Positions 1-6,538 of a DNA stretch of 6,538 nt are shown here, piece after piece. The stretch is from Cyclobacteriaceae bacterium. GTDB lineage: Bacteria; Bacteroidota; Bacteroidia; Cytophagales; Cyclobacteriaceae. Numbering within the stretch: position 1 is the first letter of the stretch; every line of letters begins with the position of its first letter. Position numbers and translations under genes: made by a program. The stretch is taken from contig JABFSY010000117.1 in NCBI GenBank assembly GCA_013140395.1, positions 1 through 6,538 on the forward strand, written 5' to 3'. The notes under the pieces were generated by a model. The model saw nothing but the letters and a program-made list of their open reading frames with translations. It ran no database searches and was not told the DNA's origin.

Positions 1-1
1 G

Positions 2-2419
2 TCGGGAGGGGTACCAGCAACAACAGGAACTGTCAACGTAAGCAATCCACTTACAATTAATCAAAGCATCACTATTACAACAGGCACATATAATTTTGGC
101 TATAATGGGACAAGTGCGGTGGCAGTCAATGTTACAGATCCTCCTGGGGGCACAGCGTTCACATTAACATCTGTAACTACTGGAGGCACGCTGACAATTT
201 GGGCCGGAACAACAACCTTTGGGGGTGCTGCTTCAATGGATAATTCTACTTTTTGGATAAAAGCTGGCGCAACACTAATAGTTGGACCGCTAACAATCAG
301 CAATGGATCAACCATAATAGTTGATGGGACACTTATCGTCAACGGGACTTTCACTAATAGCAATAATGGAGGTGGAACTACGACCGTTGCAGGATCGGTT
401 CAGATCTTTGGAAATTATACAGCAAGTGTAGGAGCTGTTGCATTGGCCGGAGCGGGGACGTTAACGACAACAGGTACCATTACAACCACTGGCGTCTCTA
501 GTGTTTTTGGATCCCAAAATAATTGTACACAAGGCCCCTGTTCAGGAACTACTCTGTCATGTACGTTTGATAATTACATAACTCCGAGTTCTGTTACAGT
601 TTGCCCAGGAGTATCAACAGTAACATTTACTTCAAATCCCGTAACCTCCAATCCTCCTTCAAGCCCTTCTTACCAGTGGCAAAGCAGCACCGATAACATT
701 TCATTCTCCAATGTTGGCACCAATAGTTCGACTTACACGACACCCACATTGACGCAAACAGTATATGTTAAGGTTACGATTACTGCGACAGGTCCGTCAT
801 GCACAAGTACTTCAGCAACTTCAACCGTGAATGTACTGACGACTGGTGGTTGGTTGGGAACAACAGACGACTGGGGTACGGATAGTAACTGGTGTAGCGG
901 CTTGGCTCCTAATAATACCACGGACGTAATTATTGCCAATGGTACGGGAGTTAACAATATGCCATTGATTGCCGCAGGAACTTCGGCAGTTTGCCGAAAT
1001 TTGATAATCAGCAGTACAAACCCTGCCTCTTCGGTGACGTTGGCAGCAAGCGCAACTGCATCCTTAAACATATTTGGAGATTTCACTAACAATGGAACAT
1101 TTACCGATAATTCTACTGCTGCTGCAGCGGGAGTAAAATTTGTAGGAAGCGTGGCTCAAACCGTGGCTGGCAGTACCGCCAATGTTTTCAATAATTTGAC
1201 TTTTGCTAATACTTCAGGCACTACCCCGGCTGTAAATCTAACCACCAATAATGTTACTGTTAATAGTGCCTTGACGATGTCAAGTGGAATAATTAACATG
1301 AATGGCTTTACCATTACTCTTGGCACGGCCGCGGGAAGCACAGGTACTTTAAATTATACAGCGGGTCGGTTTTATGGGGGCAATATAGAACGATGGTTTC
1401 CAACCACATCCATTACGGTGCCAGCCGTTGCTGGACAGTTTCCGATAGGCACCTCCGCAGATTATCGACCTATATACATTGGAAGCTCAGGATTAACGGC
1501 TAGCGGGGGCACAATAAAAATCAGGCATAACGCTTCTGGTGGTGCTACTGCGGTGACTCCAACCTTTACAGACAATGGAGGTACAGTTGCGATAAGATCA
1601 AATTCATTTTGGACAGTTACAACAGGAAATGGAATCACAAGCACAGGCACTCCGTTTTCAATTCGCACAGAAGGAACTGGTTTTGGTACCGTTGGGAACT
1701 TTAATGATTTGCGCATTACACGAGTAAACACCATTTCTCCTGGCTCAGACGGTGCCCATGCCGGACCGCTCACAAATCCGCAGGTAAATAGAACCGGAAT
1801 TAGTACAGCACTTTTACCTGGCGATTATTATTGGGGGTCAATTAATGCAGTACAAACACCATTGCCAATTGAACTTCTTAACTTCACAGCGAAGTTAGGT
1901 AATGCGGCTATTGATCTTCATTGGAAAACTGCCTCTGAACTCAACAATGATTTTTTCACCGTTGAAAGAATGTCTGAAGGTGATGAAAAATTTAACGCGC
2001 TATCAACCATCCAGGGAGCTGGAACAAAAACAACCGAAAGTAGTTACGAATGGATTGATAAGAATCCGCTGTTGGGTATCTCTTACTACCGGCTAAAACA
2101 AACAGATTTTGATGGGAAGTATACCTATTCAAAGGTAAGAGTAATTGAAAATAATAGCTCCTTTTCCACGTTTAAGGTTTATCCAAATCCAATTGCTGAA
2201 AACAAGTTTACGCTAGAAATGAATCAGCTATCGAGCAACGCCGAGGTGCCTGTGGTCATTATTAATATGCAAGGTGCTATTTTGTACCAAGCAACCTACC
2301 GTTCTGACACAGGAGGTAACTTGAAAACCACTGTGGAGATGAATTCGGTGCCTAGTGGGGTTTACATGGTGGTAATCAACGCTGCCACGGGCTTGCGCAA
2401 GAAAATCCTAATCCCCTAA
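2..2419 (+). CDS. T9SS-secreted, beta-rich adhesin-like cell-surface protein (5' partial)
   Basis: The reading frame is open from the left edge, so the start codon and signal peptide lie outside; a GTG at 119 is in frame but is not a credible start because coding continues upstream. About 805 residues are visible, very rich in Thr, Ser, Asn, Gly and Val. In order: a repetitive stretch resembling a parallel beta-helix (about 2-520); a Cys cluster (codons 524, 539, 560); an Ig/PKD-like module (about 560-835, 'YQWQSS', Cys codons at 602 and 800); a Trp-rich module (about 842-1130, 'GGWLGTTDDWG...NWC') of a type common in Bacteroidota surface proteins; a second beta-rich part (about 1130-1850); the 'LPIELLNFTAK' FN3-like module (1859-2160); and a C-terminal sorting domain (2171-2416). 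It is presumably exported through Sec and T9SS and then anchored or released. No enzymatic motif was recognised, so adhesin or matrix function is inferred from composition only. Confidence 0.88.
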   Translation, partial: SGGVPATTGTVNVSNPLTINQSITITTGTYNFGYNGTSAVAVNVTDPPGGTAFTLTSVTTGGTLTIWAGTTTFGGAASMDNSTFWIKAGATLIVGPLTISNGSTIIVDGTLIVNGTFTNSNNGGGTTTVAGSVQIFGNYTASVGAVALAGAGTLTTTGTITTTGVSSVFGSQNNCTQGPCSGTTLSCTFDNYITPSSVTVCPGVSTVTFTSNPVTSNPPSSPSYQWQSSTDNISFSNVGTNSSTYTTPTLTQTVYVKVTITATGPSCTSTSATSTVNVLTTGGWLGTTDDWGTDSNWCSGLAPNNTTDVIIANGTGVNNMPLIAAGTSAVCRNLIISSTNPASSVTLAASATASLNIFGDFTNNGTFTDNSTAAAAGVKFVGSVAQTVAGSTANVFNNLTFANTSGTTPAVNLTTNNVTVNSALTMSSGIINMNGFTITLGTAAGSTGTLNYTAGRFYGGNIERWFPTTSITVPAVAGQFPIGTSADYRPIYIGSSGLTASGGTIKIRHNASGGATAVTPTFTDNGGTVAIRSNSFWTVTTGNGITSTGTPFSIRTEGTGFGTVGNFNDLRITRVNTISPGSDGAHAGPLTNPQVNRTGISTALLPGDYYWGSINAVQTPLPIELLNFTAKLGNAAIDLHWKTASELNNDFFTVERMSEGDEKFNALSTIQGAGTKTTESSYEWIDKNPLLGISYYRLKQTDFDGKYTYSKVRVIENNSSFSTFKVYPNPIAENKFTLEMNQLSSNAEVPVVIINMQGAILYQATYRSDTGGNLKTTVEMNSVPSGVYMVVINAATGLRKKILIP
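2171..2416 (+). other. T9SS type A C-terminal sorting domain (within the surface protein)
   Basis: The last 82 residues begin with 'FKVYPNPIAENKFTLEM', continue with 'VVIINMQGAILYQ' and 'VPSGVYMVVINA', and finish with the basic-hydrophobic tail 'LRKKILIP'. This is the order of motifs known for the Por secretion tail / type A sorting domain: 'YPNP', then the 'I.....G..v' strand, then 'l..G.Y.v.i', then 'K.iv'. The domain directs passage through the type IX secretion system across the outer membrane and is usually cleaved off afterwards. It is the strongest taxonomic marker in the window because T9SS is confined to the Bacteroidota and close relatives. Confidence 0.9.
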
Positions 2420-2460
2420 TTTTTATTTTTCAAAGGCCTTCCTTTTCCTGATATTGCAAT

Positions 2461-2487
2461 GCCAATCCTCTAAATGATTGGCTTTTT
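2461..2487 (+). terminator. Intrinsic (Rho-independent) terminator
   Basis: GCCAATC (2461-2467) and GATTGGC (2476-2482) form a perfect 7-bp stem around an 8-base loop and are followed directly by TTTTT (2483-2487). It lies 41 bases after the stop of the T9SS protein, in the right orientation to end that transcript; the opposite strand has no T-run after the stem. The stem is short with moderate GC, so efficiency may be partial. It ends only 11 bases before the ATG of the phosphatase gene, so it could also act as a leader hairpin or attenuator for that gene. Confidence 0.65.
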
Positions 2488-2498
2488 CATTACTAAGA

Positions 2499-4562
2499 AT
2501 GTTCAAAACAAAAGCCTTTACCCGCCTCACTTCAATGAGCGCCCTCATTTTTTGGGTGGTTTTGGCCTTTTCTGATATTACTGTTCTGTTTAGTGACATC
2601 AAGGCACTGCCTTCAGATGTCCCTAAGTGGCTCCCACAGGTCATGCTAGACCTTTTTATCATCTCACTATTCTATTACTACAAATTTAAGATTGAACGAG
2701 ATGAAAGTCTCAATTTCACCGATTTGCTTTGGAAGGTCTTCGCTACCGGCCTCATTGCCACCGTCATCTCGTTGGCTGTTCGCTTATTGTTGTTTCTCTT
2801 GGGCAGCACACCCCTACCAACTAATGTTCTCTTCATCGACTTAGTCTATCATATCAATCTTGGCCTGTTCATTAATTTTCTATTGGCTGCCTATACCTCC
2901 TGGAAACGTTTAATCCTTTACCAGAAATCAAAATGGTTGATCAGGGCATGGCTTGCTTTCGAATTACTCCTCCTTTGCATTTTGATTTATGATAGCATTC
3001 ACATAGTGGTTTCCTCAACCCTCTCAAATACCGCTATCGTATTGGTGAGTGCGCTTGGCCTTGTTCTGTCATTCAATATGCGATGGGTAGCCTATCTCAA
3101 TTTTAAACAGAAATGGACAAGTCTATTACTGCTGCTGTTATCTATTTTCTACCTGGTCTATTTTCTTTACTCCGTCACCGTTTGGTCAGACTCCATCAGT
3201 CAACAGTCCACGGCATTTATCGATTTCCAAAGTCACATCTTTAGCATCGCGCTGTTGGCTTTTGTAATTACCTATATCACATTCTCCTTTTTGGTGGTAC
3301 TCTTCAACTTGCCTACCTCTTCTGTCTTTGAGCAGAAGCTGGAAGAGGTCGTTAGCTTTCAGCGGATCAGTCAGTCTATACAAACCGAGCAAAATGAAGA
3401 AAGTGTTTACAATATCCTTTTGGAGAGTTCGGTAAGCGCTGTCTTCGCTGATGCGGCTTGGTTGGAAATGAAGGCTACCGATAGCGAGCAGAAACTGTAC
3501 ACCCATAAGATCACTGCCCAAGAGTCAAAAGACATTCGAGCACATCTGGAAAAAAATAAAATCAAAGGGGCATTAGATCAAAGTAGTGACAAAACAAAAA
3601 ATCTCTCCAAGCACTTAGGCTCTTTGAAGAATTCGCGCTTCCGCTCATTACTAGCATTCCCCATCAAAGTAAAAGAAGAAACCATTGGCACATTAGCCCT
3701 ACTGAAAGAATTGCCGGAGGGATTTAACAAAGAGATGACCCGAATTGTGTCGGCCTTTGCCAACCAGGCTGGTATTTCCATTGAGAACTTCCGACTTATG
3801 GAGGAGGCGTTTCAAAATGCGCGATACAAGGAGGAGTTAAAAATCGCCAAGACAGTTCAACAAAGTTTATTGCCCACCAGACTAGAAACAAATCTTGATT
3901 TTGAGATCTCGGCATTTTCTGCGTCAGCCGATGAAGTGGGGGGAGATTACTACGATACACTTCGAATCAACGAACACGAAGTAGCATTGATCATTGCTGA
4001 CGTCTCAGGCAAAGGGACCACTGCGGCCTTTCACATGTCGCAGATGAAAGGAATTTTTCATAGCCTGGCGCAACAGGGGCCAACACCAAAAGATTTTATG
4101 GCAAAGGCCAATAAAGCGCTCGTGTATTGCCTCGAGCGGGGTTCCTTTATTTCCGCCACCTATTTTGTCATCAACACACAAACCAAAAAAGTACATTATT
4201 CGCGAGCCGGCCATTGCCCTGTGCTCTATTATCAAGCGGCTAAAAAACAGGCTGTTTTCTTAAAAGACAAAGGCACTGCGTTGGGAATGGTTCGCAGTCT
4301 GGACTATTACAATTTTATAGAGAATCAAGAAATTGACTATCAGCCGGGAGATGTGATGGTCTTGTATACCGATGGCATTACGGAAGCTAAAAATGGAAAA
4401 GGCGAAGAATTTGGTGGCGAACGCCTGGCCGCTGCACTACAAGATTCCGCACAAAAAAGTTCAAAAGAAATTGAAGAAAATGTAATTAAACACCTGTATG
4501 AATTTTCTGGTACGGAAGATATTAATGATGATTACACCTCCATGACAGTTAAATTCCAGTAA
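2499..4562 (+). CDS. Membrane-anchored GAF/PP2C SpoIIE-family protein serine phosphatase (RsbU-like)
   Basis: Predicted 687-residue sensor phosphatase that should dephosphorylate the STAS protein encoded next to it. Residues about 14-270 hold roughly seven or eight hydrophobic segments (for example 77-101, 147-165, 206-225, 246-270). A GAF-like domain follows (about 285-432, 'SLLAFPIKVKEETIGTLALL'). A helical linker 'EELKIAKTVQQSLLP' (445-459) is typical of the switch helix ahead of PP2C/SpoIIE domains. The catalytic domain runs from about 465 to 687, with 'EVGGDYYD' (D483), 'IADVSGKG' (D501), 'SRAGHCP', 'LYTDGITEA' (D625) and 'DDYTSMTV' (D677/D678). All expected metal-binding aspartates are therefore present. 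The ATG at 2499 is preferred: the in-frame TTG at 2478 lies inside the preceding hairpin stem. An ATG at 2535 (M13) is a possible alternative and would remove only the basic N-terminus. No Shine-Dalgarno is visible. The signal sensed is unknown. Confidence 0.9.
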   Translation: MFKTKAFTRLTSMSALIFWVVLAFSDITVLFSDIKALPSDVPKWLPQVMLDLFIISLFYYYKFKIERDESLNFTDLLWKVFATGLIATVISLAVRLLLFLLGSTPLPTNVLFIDLVYHINLGLFINFLLAAYTSWKRLILYQKSKWLIRAWLAFELLLLCILIYDSIHIVVSSTLSNTAIVLVSALGLVLSFNMRWVAYLNFKQKWTSLLLLLLSIFYLVYFLYSVTVWSDSISQQSTAFIDFQSHIFSIALLAFVITYITFSFLVVLFNLPTSSVFEQKLEEVVSFQRISQSIQTEQNEESVYNILLESSVSAVFADAAWLEMKATDSEQKLYTHKITAQESKDIRAHLEKNKIKGALDQSSDKTKNLSKHLGSLKNSRFRSLLAFPIKVKEETIGTLALLKELPEGFNKEMTRIVSAFANQAGISIENFRLMEEAFQNARYKEELKIAKTVQQSLLPTRLETNLDFEISAFSASADEVGGDYYDTLRINEHEVALIIADVSGKGTTAAFHMSQMKGIFHSLAQQGPTPKDFMAKANKALVYCLERGSFISATYFVINTQTKKVHYSRAGHCPVLYYQAAKKQAVFLKDKGTALGMVRSLDYYNFIENQEIDYQPGDVMVLYTDGITEAKNGKGEEFGGERLAAALQDSAQKSSKEIEENVIKHLYEFSGTEDINDDYTSMTVKFQ

Positions 4563-4598
4563 GCGAAAACAATAAAAAACATAACCCGTTAGAATACT

Positions 4599-4949
4599 AT
4601 GGTTCACATTAAAAGACTACAAGAAGAGGGAGCCGATATCATCGCCATTATCGGGGAAATTGACGCTAGCTCTTCTATTGAACTGGATTTGGCGATTGCC
4701 AAAAGCGTAGGTGATGGCTACCGAAAGATTTTAGTGGACTGCAGTGGATTAGAGTACATTTCTTCAGCCGGCTTAGGCGTATTTATGTCCTATATCGAAG
4801 AATTGAAAGACAAAAAAGTATTCCTCGTACTCTTCGGTTTGAAAGAGCGAGTGTTAAATACATTTAGCATTTTGGGGTTGGCCGATTTGCTGAATATACG
4901 CGAAACCAAATCAGAGGCAAAAAAATTAGCAGATGAGTTATCAGTATAA
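4599..4949 (+). CDS. STAS-domain anti-sigma factor antagonist (RsbV/SpoIIAA-like)
   Basis: A single-domain STAS protein of 116 residues, the usual size for RsbV/SpoIIAA. The N-terminal beta strand ('ADIIAIIGEIDASSSIELD', 12-30) and the central 'ILVDCSGLEYISSAGLGVF' (44-62) are diagnostic. By alignment with the SpoIIAA motif (Asp-Ser-Ser-Gly-Leu-Gly), S56 is the probable phosphorylation site. S55 replaces the usual preceding Asp, and 'YISSAGL' is a common variant in this family. Expected role: when unphosphorylated it binds the neighbouring kinase and frees that kinase's target; when phosphorylated it is inert until the membrane phosphatase acts. The start lies 36 bases after the phosphatase stop behind an A-rich leader (4561-4580), which suggests co-transcription. 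Its stop lies inside the next gene. Family assignment is secure; the pairing with its neighbours is inferred from order and family knowledge. Confidence 0.92.
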   Translation: MVHIKRLQEEGADIIAIIGEIDASSSIELDLAIAKSVGDGYRKILVDCSGLEYISSAGLGVFMSYIEELKDKKVFLVLFGLKERVLNTFSILGLADLLNIRETKSEAKKLADELSV

Positions 4950-5343
4950 CATCGGCTGTAGCCTGAATAACCTGAAAGGTGTGCGCGAGTTCATTCGCAA
5001 CTCGCTCAAGGGGCAAGGTGTTTCCGATCTTGAAATGGGAGCCATTGTGCTAGCGTTGGATGAAATGTGTTCCAATCTAATGATCCATGCGCATCACTGT
5101 AACCCAGACCATCAGATTTCAATGAACATTCACATTGCCGGCCACCATCAATTTGTGTTTGAAATAATCGATGATGGCTCTATGTTCGACATTAACCAAT
5201 ACAAAGAACAGGAACTGGATAGCTTAGTACACGAGAAACGAAAAGGCGGACTGGGCATTCGGTTGGTAAAATCAATTATGGACAAGGTTGAGTATTTGCG
5301 AGAAGATGGCAAAAATATCTGCCGCCTCACGAAGACGGTATAG
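4933..5343 (+). CDS. GHKL ATPase anti-sigma factor / serine kinase (RsbW/SpoIIAB-like)
   Basis: A 136-residue HATPase_c_2 protein with the Bergerat fold signatures in order: N box 'ALDEMCSNLMIHA' (41-53; E44 as the probable general base and N48 for Mg2+), G1 box 'IIDDGSMFD' (78-86; D80, G82) and G2 box 'KGGLGIRLVKSIMD' (104-117). Length matches RsbW/SpoIIAB (about 140-160 residues) and there is no membrane segment, so a soluble cytoplasmic kinase is expected. By family knowledge it would phosphorylate the STAS partner on serine and sequester a regulator, normally a sigma factor. Its ATG overlaps the end of the STAS gene by 17 bases in another frame, implying translational coupling and balanced amounts of the two binding partners. 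No sigma factor follows it, so the real target is unknown. The active-site motifs appear complete. Confidence 0.9.
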   Translation: MSYQYNIGCSLNNLKGVREFIRNSLKGQGVSDLEMGAIVLALDEMCSNLMIHAHHCNPDHQISMNIHIAGHHQFVFEIIDDGSMFDINQYKEQELDSLVHEKRKGGLGIRLVKSIMDKVEYLREDGKNICRLTKTV

Positions 5344-5387
5344 AATTACCTTGCGTTTTCGAAATCCGCTAACTCCAAATTTTCCAC

Positions 5388-5409
5388 TATTTTTGCAACT
5401 CTATTTTTG
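5388..5409 (+). promoter_or_regulatory. Tandem TATTTTTG boxes, candidate Bacteroidota -7 element
   Basis: Two copies of TATTTTTG (5388-5395 and 5402-5409), 14 bases apart, lie just ahead of the isomerase ATG at 5414. Each fits the Bacteroidota sigma-ABfr -7 consensus TAnnTTTG. The first would start transcription a few bases downstream and leave a very short leader. The second is only 4 bases from the start codon and is unlikely to serve as a -7 box on its own. No convincing TTTG -33 element is visible about 20 bases upstream of either copy, so this is a tentative call; the repeats could also be simple T-rich leader sequence. Confidence 0.3.
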
Positions 5410-5413
5410 TTTC

Positions 5414-6538
5414 ATGCGCAACTGTTTGCTGATTCTCTTTCTTTGCTCTGTTTCATTGTTGGCCCTTGGGCAAGCATCAAAACAAACTAAACCAGAAGTG
5501 CTTTTTACGGTGAATAAGGCGCCCATTCTATCGGATGAATTCATTTATCTCTATAAGAAAAATCACCAAAATAAACCGGAAGATTTCACCGAAGTAAAAA
5601 TCAATGAGTACTTAAATCTATTTATCAATTTCAAGCTGAAAGTTGCGGAAGCGAGAACATTAGGGATGGACACCACGGCTAAGTTTAGTAAAGAATTTAA
5701 GACCTACCGAGAAGACCTGAAAAAACCCTACCGTGCAGAACCCGATGCCTTGGAAAGGCTGACCAAAGAAGCCTACGATCATTTAACTCAGGAAGTGAGA
5801 GCTTCTCACATTCTCATCAATCTCAAGCCAGATGCCTTTCCTTCAGACACACTAGCAGCATACAAAAAGATCGATGACATCAGAAAAAGAGTAGCCGGTG
5901 GAGAAGATTTTGAAAAGCTAGCCCGCGAACTTTCCGAAGACCCATCTGCCAAGTACAATGGCGGAGACCTCGGCTATTTTACAGCAATGCAAATGGTTTA
6001 CCCCTTTGAGGAGGCCGCCTATAAAACAGACAAAGGCAAAATATCCAATATTGTGCGAACTCGTTTTGGGTATCATCTACTCAAAGTGATCGATAAAAAA
6101 CCTGCTCGGGGTGAGGTAGAGGTTGCGCATATTCTCTTGCGAACCGAAACAGCTGATGACACAAAAGTAAAAAACAAAGCCTTTGAAATCTTTGATCAGT
6201 TGAAAGCTGGCAGGCCTTGGGATGAACTTTGCAAAGAGAATTCTCAGGATGCGAACACAAAAGACACGGGTGGAAAATTGAGGGCTTTTGGAGTAGGTGC
6301 ATTGGCATCGGTGCCTGAATTTGAAAATACAGCCTTCGCCCTTGCTAAACCTGGAGATATCTCAGATCCATTTAAATCTTCAATTGGTTGGCACATCATA
6401 AGATTGGATAAGAAGATTCCCCTTCCACCCTATGGCGAGATGGCCGAATCGCTGAAAAGAAAAGTAGCACGTGATGAGCGTTTACAGATTTCGCAGCAGG
6501 CGCTCAACACAAAACGAAGAAAAGACTTTGGCTTCATT
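5414..6538 (+). CDS. Exported peptidyl-prolyl cis-trans isomerase with two parvulin domains (SurA/PrsA-like, 3' partial)
   Basis: The frame is open for 375 codons to the right edge without a stop, so the C-terminus is missing. The ATG at 5414 is followed by a signal peptide: 'MRN', hydrophobic core 4-18 ('CLLILFLCSVSLLAL'), probable cleavage near 'LGQA/S' (residues 18-22). The Cys at 4 and 11 do not fit a lipobox. A helical N-terminal chaperone-like part (about 28-125) comes first. Parvulin domain 1 follows (about 128-226; 'RASHILI', 'NGGDLGYF', 'FGYHLLKV'), then parvulin domain 2 (about 235-331; 'EVAHILL', 'TGGKLRAFGVG', 'PGDISDPF', 'GWHIIRL'). Both keep the His and Gly-Gly motifs usual for the family. 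Likely role: periplasmic folding catalyst or chaperone for outer-membrane or secreted proteins. The gene begins 70 bases after the kinase gene, with no terminator visible between, so read-through from the switch operon is possible. Confidence 0.9.
   Translation, partial: MRNCLLILFLCSVSLLALGQASKQTKPEVLFTVNKAPILSDEFIYLYKKNHQNKPEDFTEVKINEYLNLFINFKLKVAEARTLGMDTTAKFSKEFKTYREDLKKPYRAEPDALERLTKEAYDHLTQEVRASHILINLKPDAFPSDTLAAYKKIDDIRKRVAGGEDFEKLARELSEDPSAKYNGGDLGYFTAMQMVYPFEEAAYKTDKGKISNIVRTRFGYHLLKVIDKKPARGEVEVAHILLRTETADDTKVKNKAFEIFDQLKAGRPWDELCKENSQDANTKDTGGKLRAFGVGALASVPEFENTAFALAKPGDISDPFKSSIGWHIIRLDKKIPLPPYGEMAESLKRKVARDERLQISQQALNTKRRKDFGFI

Noticed and set aside
733..1092. 119-codon minus-strand open frame opposite the surface-protein gene
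   Set aside because: It is antisense to a clearly coding region, has hydrophobic low-information content from complementing Thr/Asn-rich codons, and shows no family motif.
119..2419. GTG at 119 as start of the surface-protein gene
   Set aside because: The same frame is open and of the same Thr/Ser/Asn-rich composition back to position 2, and no signal peptide follows the GTG, so the gene simply enters from the left edge.
2478..2498. TTG at 2478 as start of the phosphatase gene
   Set aside because: It lies inside the 3' arm of the terminator-like hairpin and would add only seven residues; the ATG at 2499 with a basic N-terminus before the first membrane segment is more plausible.
2423..2662. 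Minus-strand open frame spanning the gap before the phosphatase gene
   Set aside because: It overlaps the terminator and the phosphatase N-terminus, shows no recognisable domain, and is best explained as a shadow of the plus-strand gene.
4563..4598. Possible terminator or promoter between the phosphatase and STAS genes
   Set aside because: The 36-base gap is A-rich but has no inverted repeat and no TAnnTTTG box, so it looks like a plain intra-operon spacer.
6081..6308. 75-codon minus-strand frame with several Cys and His residues
   Set aside because: It lies wholly opposite the second parvulin domain, whose frame is strongly conserved; the Cys/His pattern shows no ordered zinc-binding spacing.

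Overview
The window reads like chromosomal DNA of a member of the Bacteroidota, most plausibly a Cytophagales-type environmental bacterium. Two things point there: a type IX secretion (T9SS) C-terminal sorting domain preceded by the Bacteroidota-typical 'LPIEL..F.A' module, and start codons without Shine-Dalgarno sequences but with A/T-rich leaders. The genus-level guess is inference. All five genes lie on the plus strand. No RNA genes, mobile elements or CRISPR arrays were seen, and no gene-free stretch is longer than about 80 bases.

Layout: (1) Positions 2-2419 hold the 3' part of a large secreted, adhesin-like, beta-rich protein with a T9SS sorting tail; its start lies off the left edge. 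(2) Positions 2461-2487 form a hairpin plus T-run that looks like its intrinsic terminator. (3) Positions 2499-5343 hold a compact three-gene partner-switching module: a membrane-anchored GAF/PP2C (SpoIIE/RsbU-like) phosphatase, a STAS-domain anti-sigma-factor antagonist, and a GHKL ATPase/kinase (RsbW/SpoIIAB-like). The last two genes overlap by 17 bases. (4) From 5414 to the right edge runs the N-terminal part of an exported peptidyl-prolyl isomerase with two parvulin domains. It has no stop inside the window.

Expected logic of the module, from knowledge of RsbU/RsbV/RsbW and SpoIIE/SpoIIAA/SpoIIAB: the ATPase phosphorylates the STAS protein on a serine and, when free, holds a target protein. 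The membrane phosphatase removes that phosphate on a signal, so the STAS protein captures the kinase and the target is released. All catalytic motifs needed for the cycle are visible. No sigma factor is encoded in the window, so the output is unknown. This is the most interesting open point. The flanking genes are both envelope or secretion related, but a functional link to the switch is only a guess.
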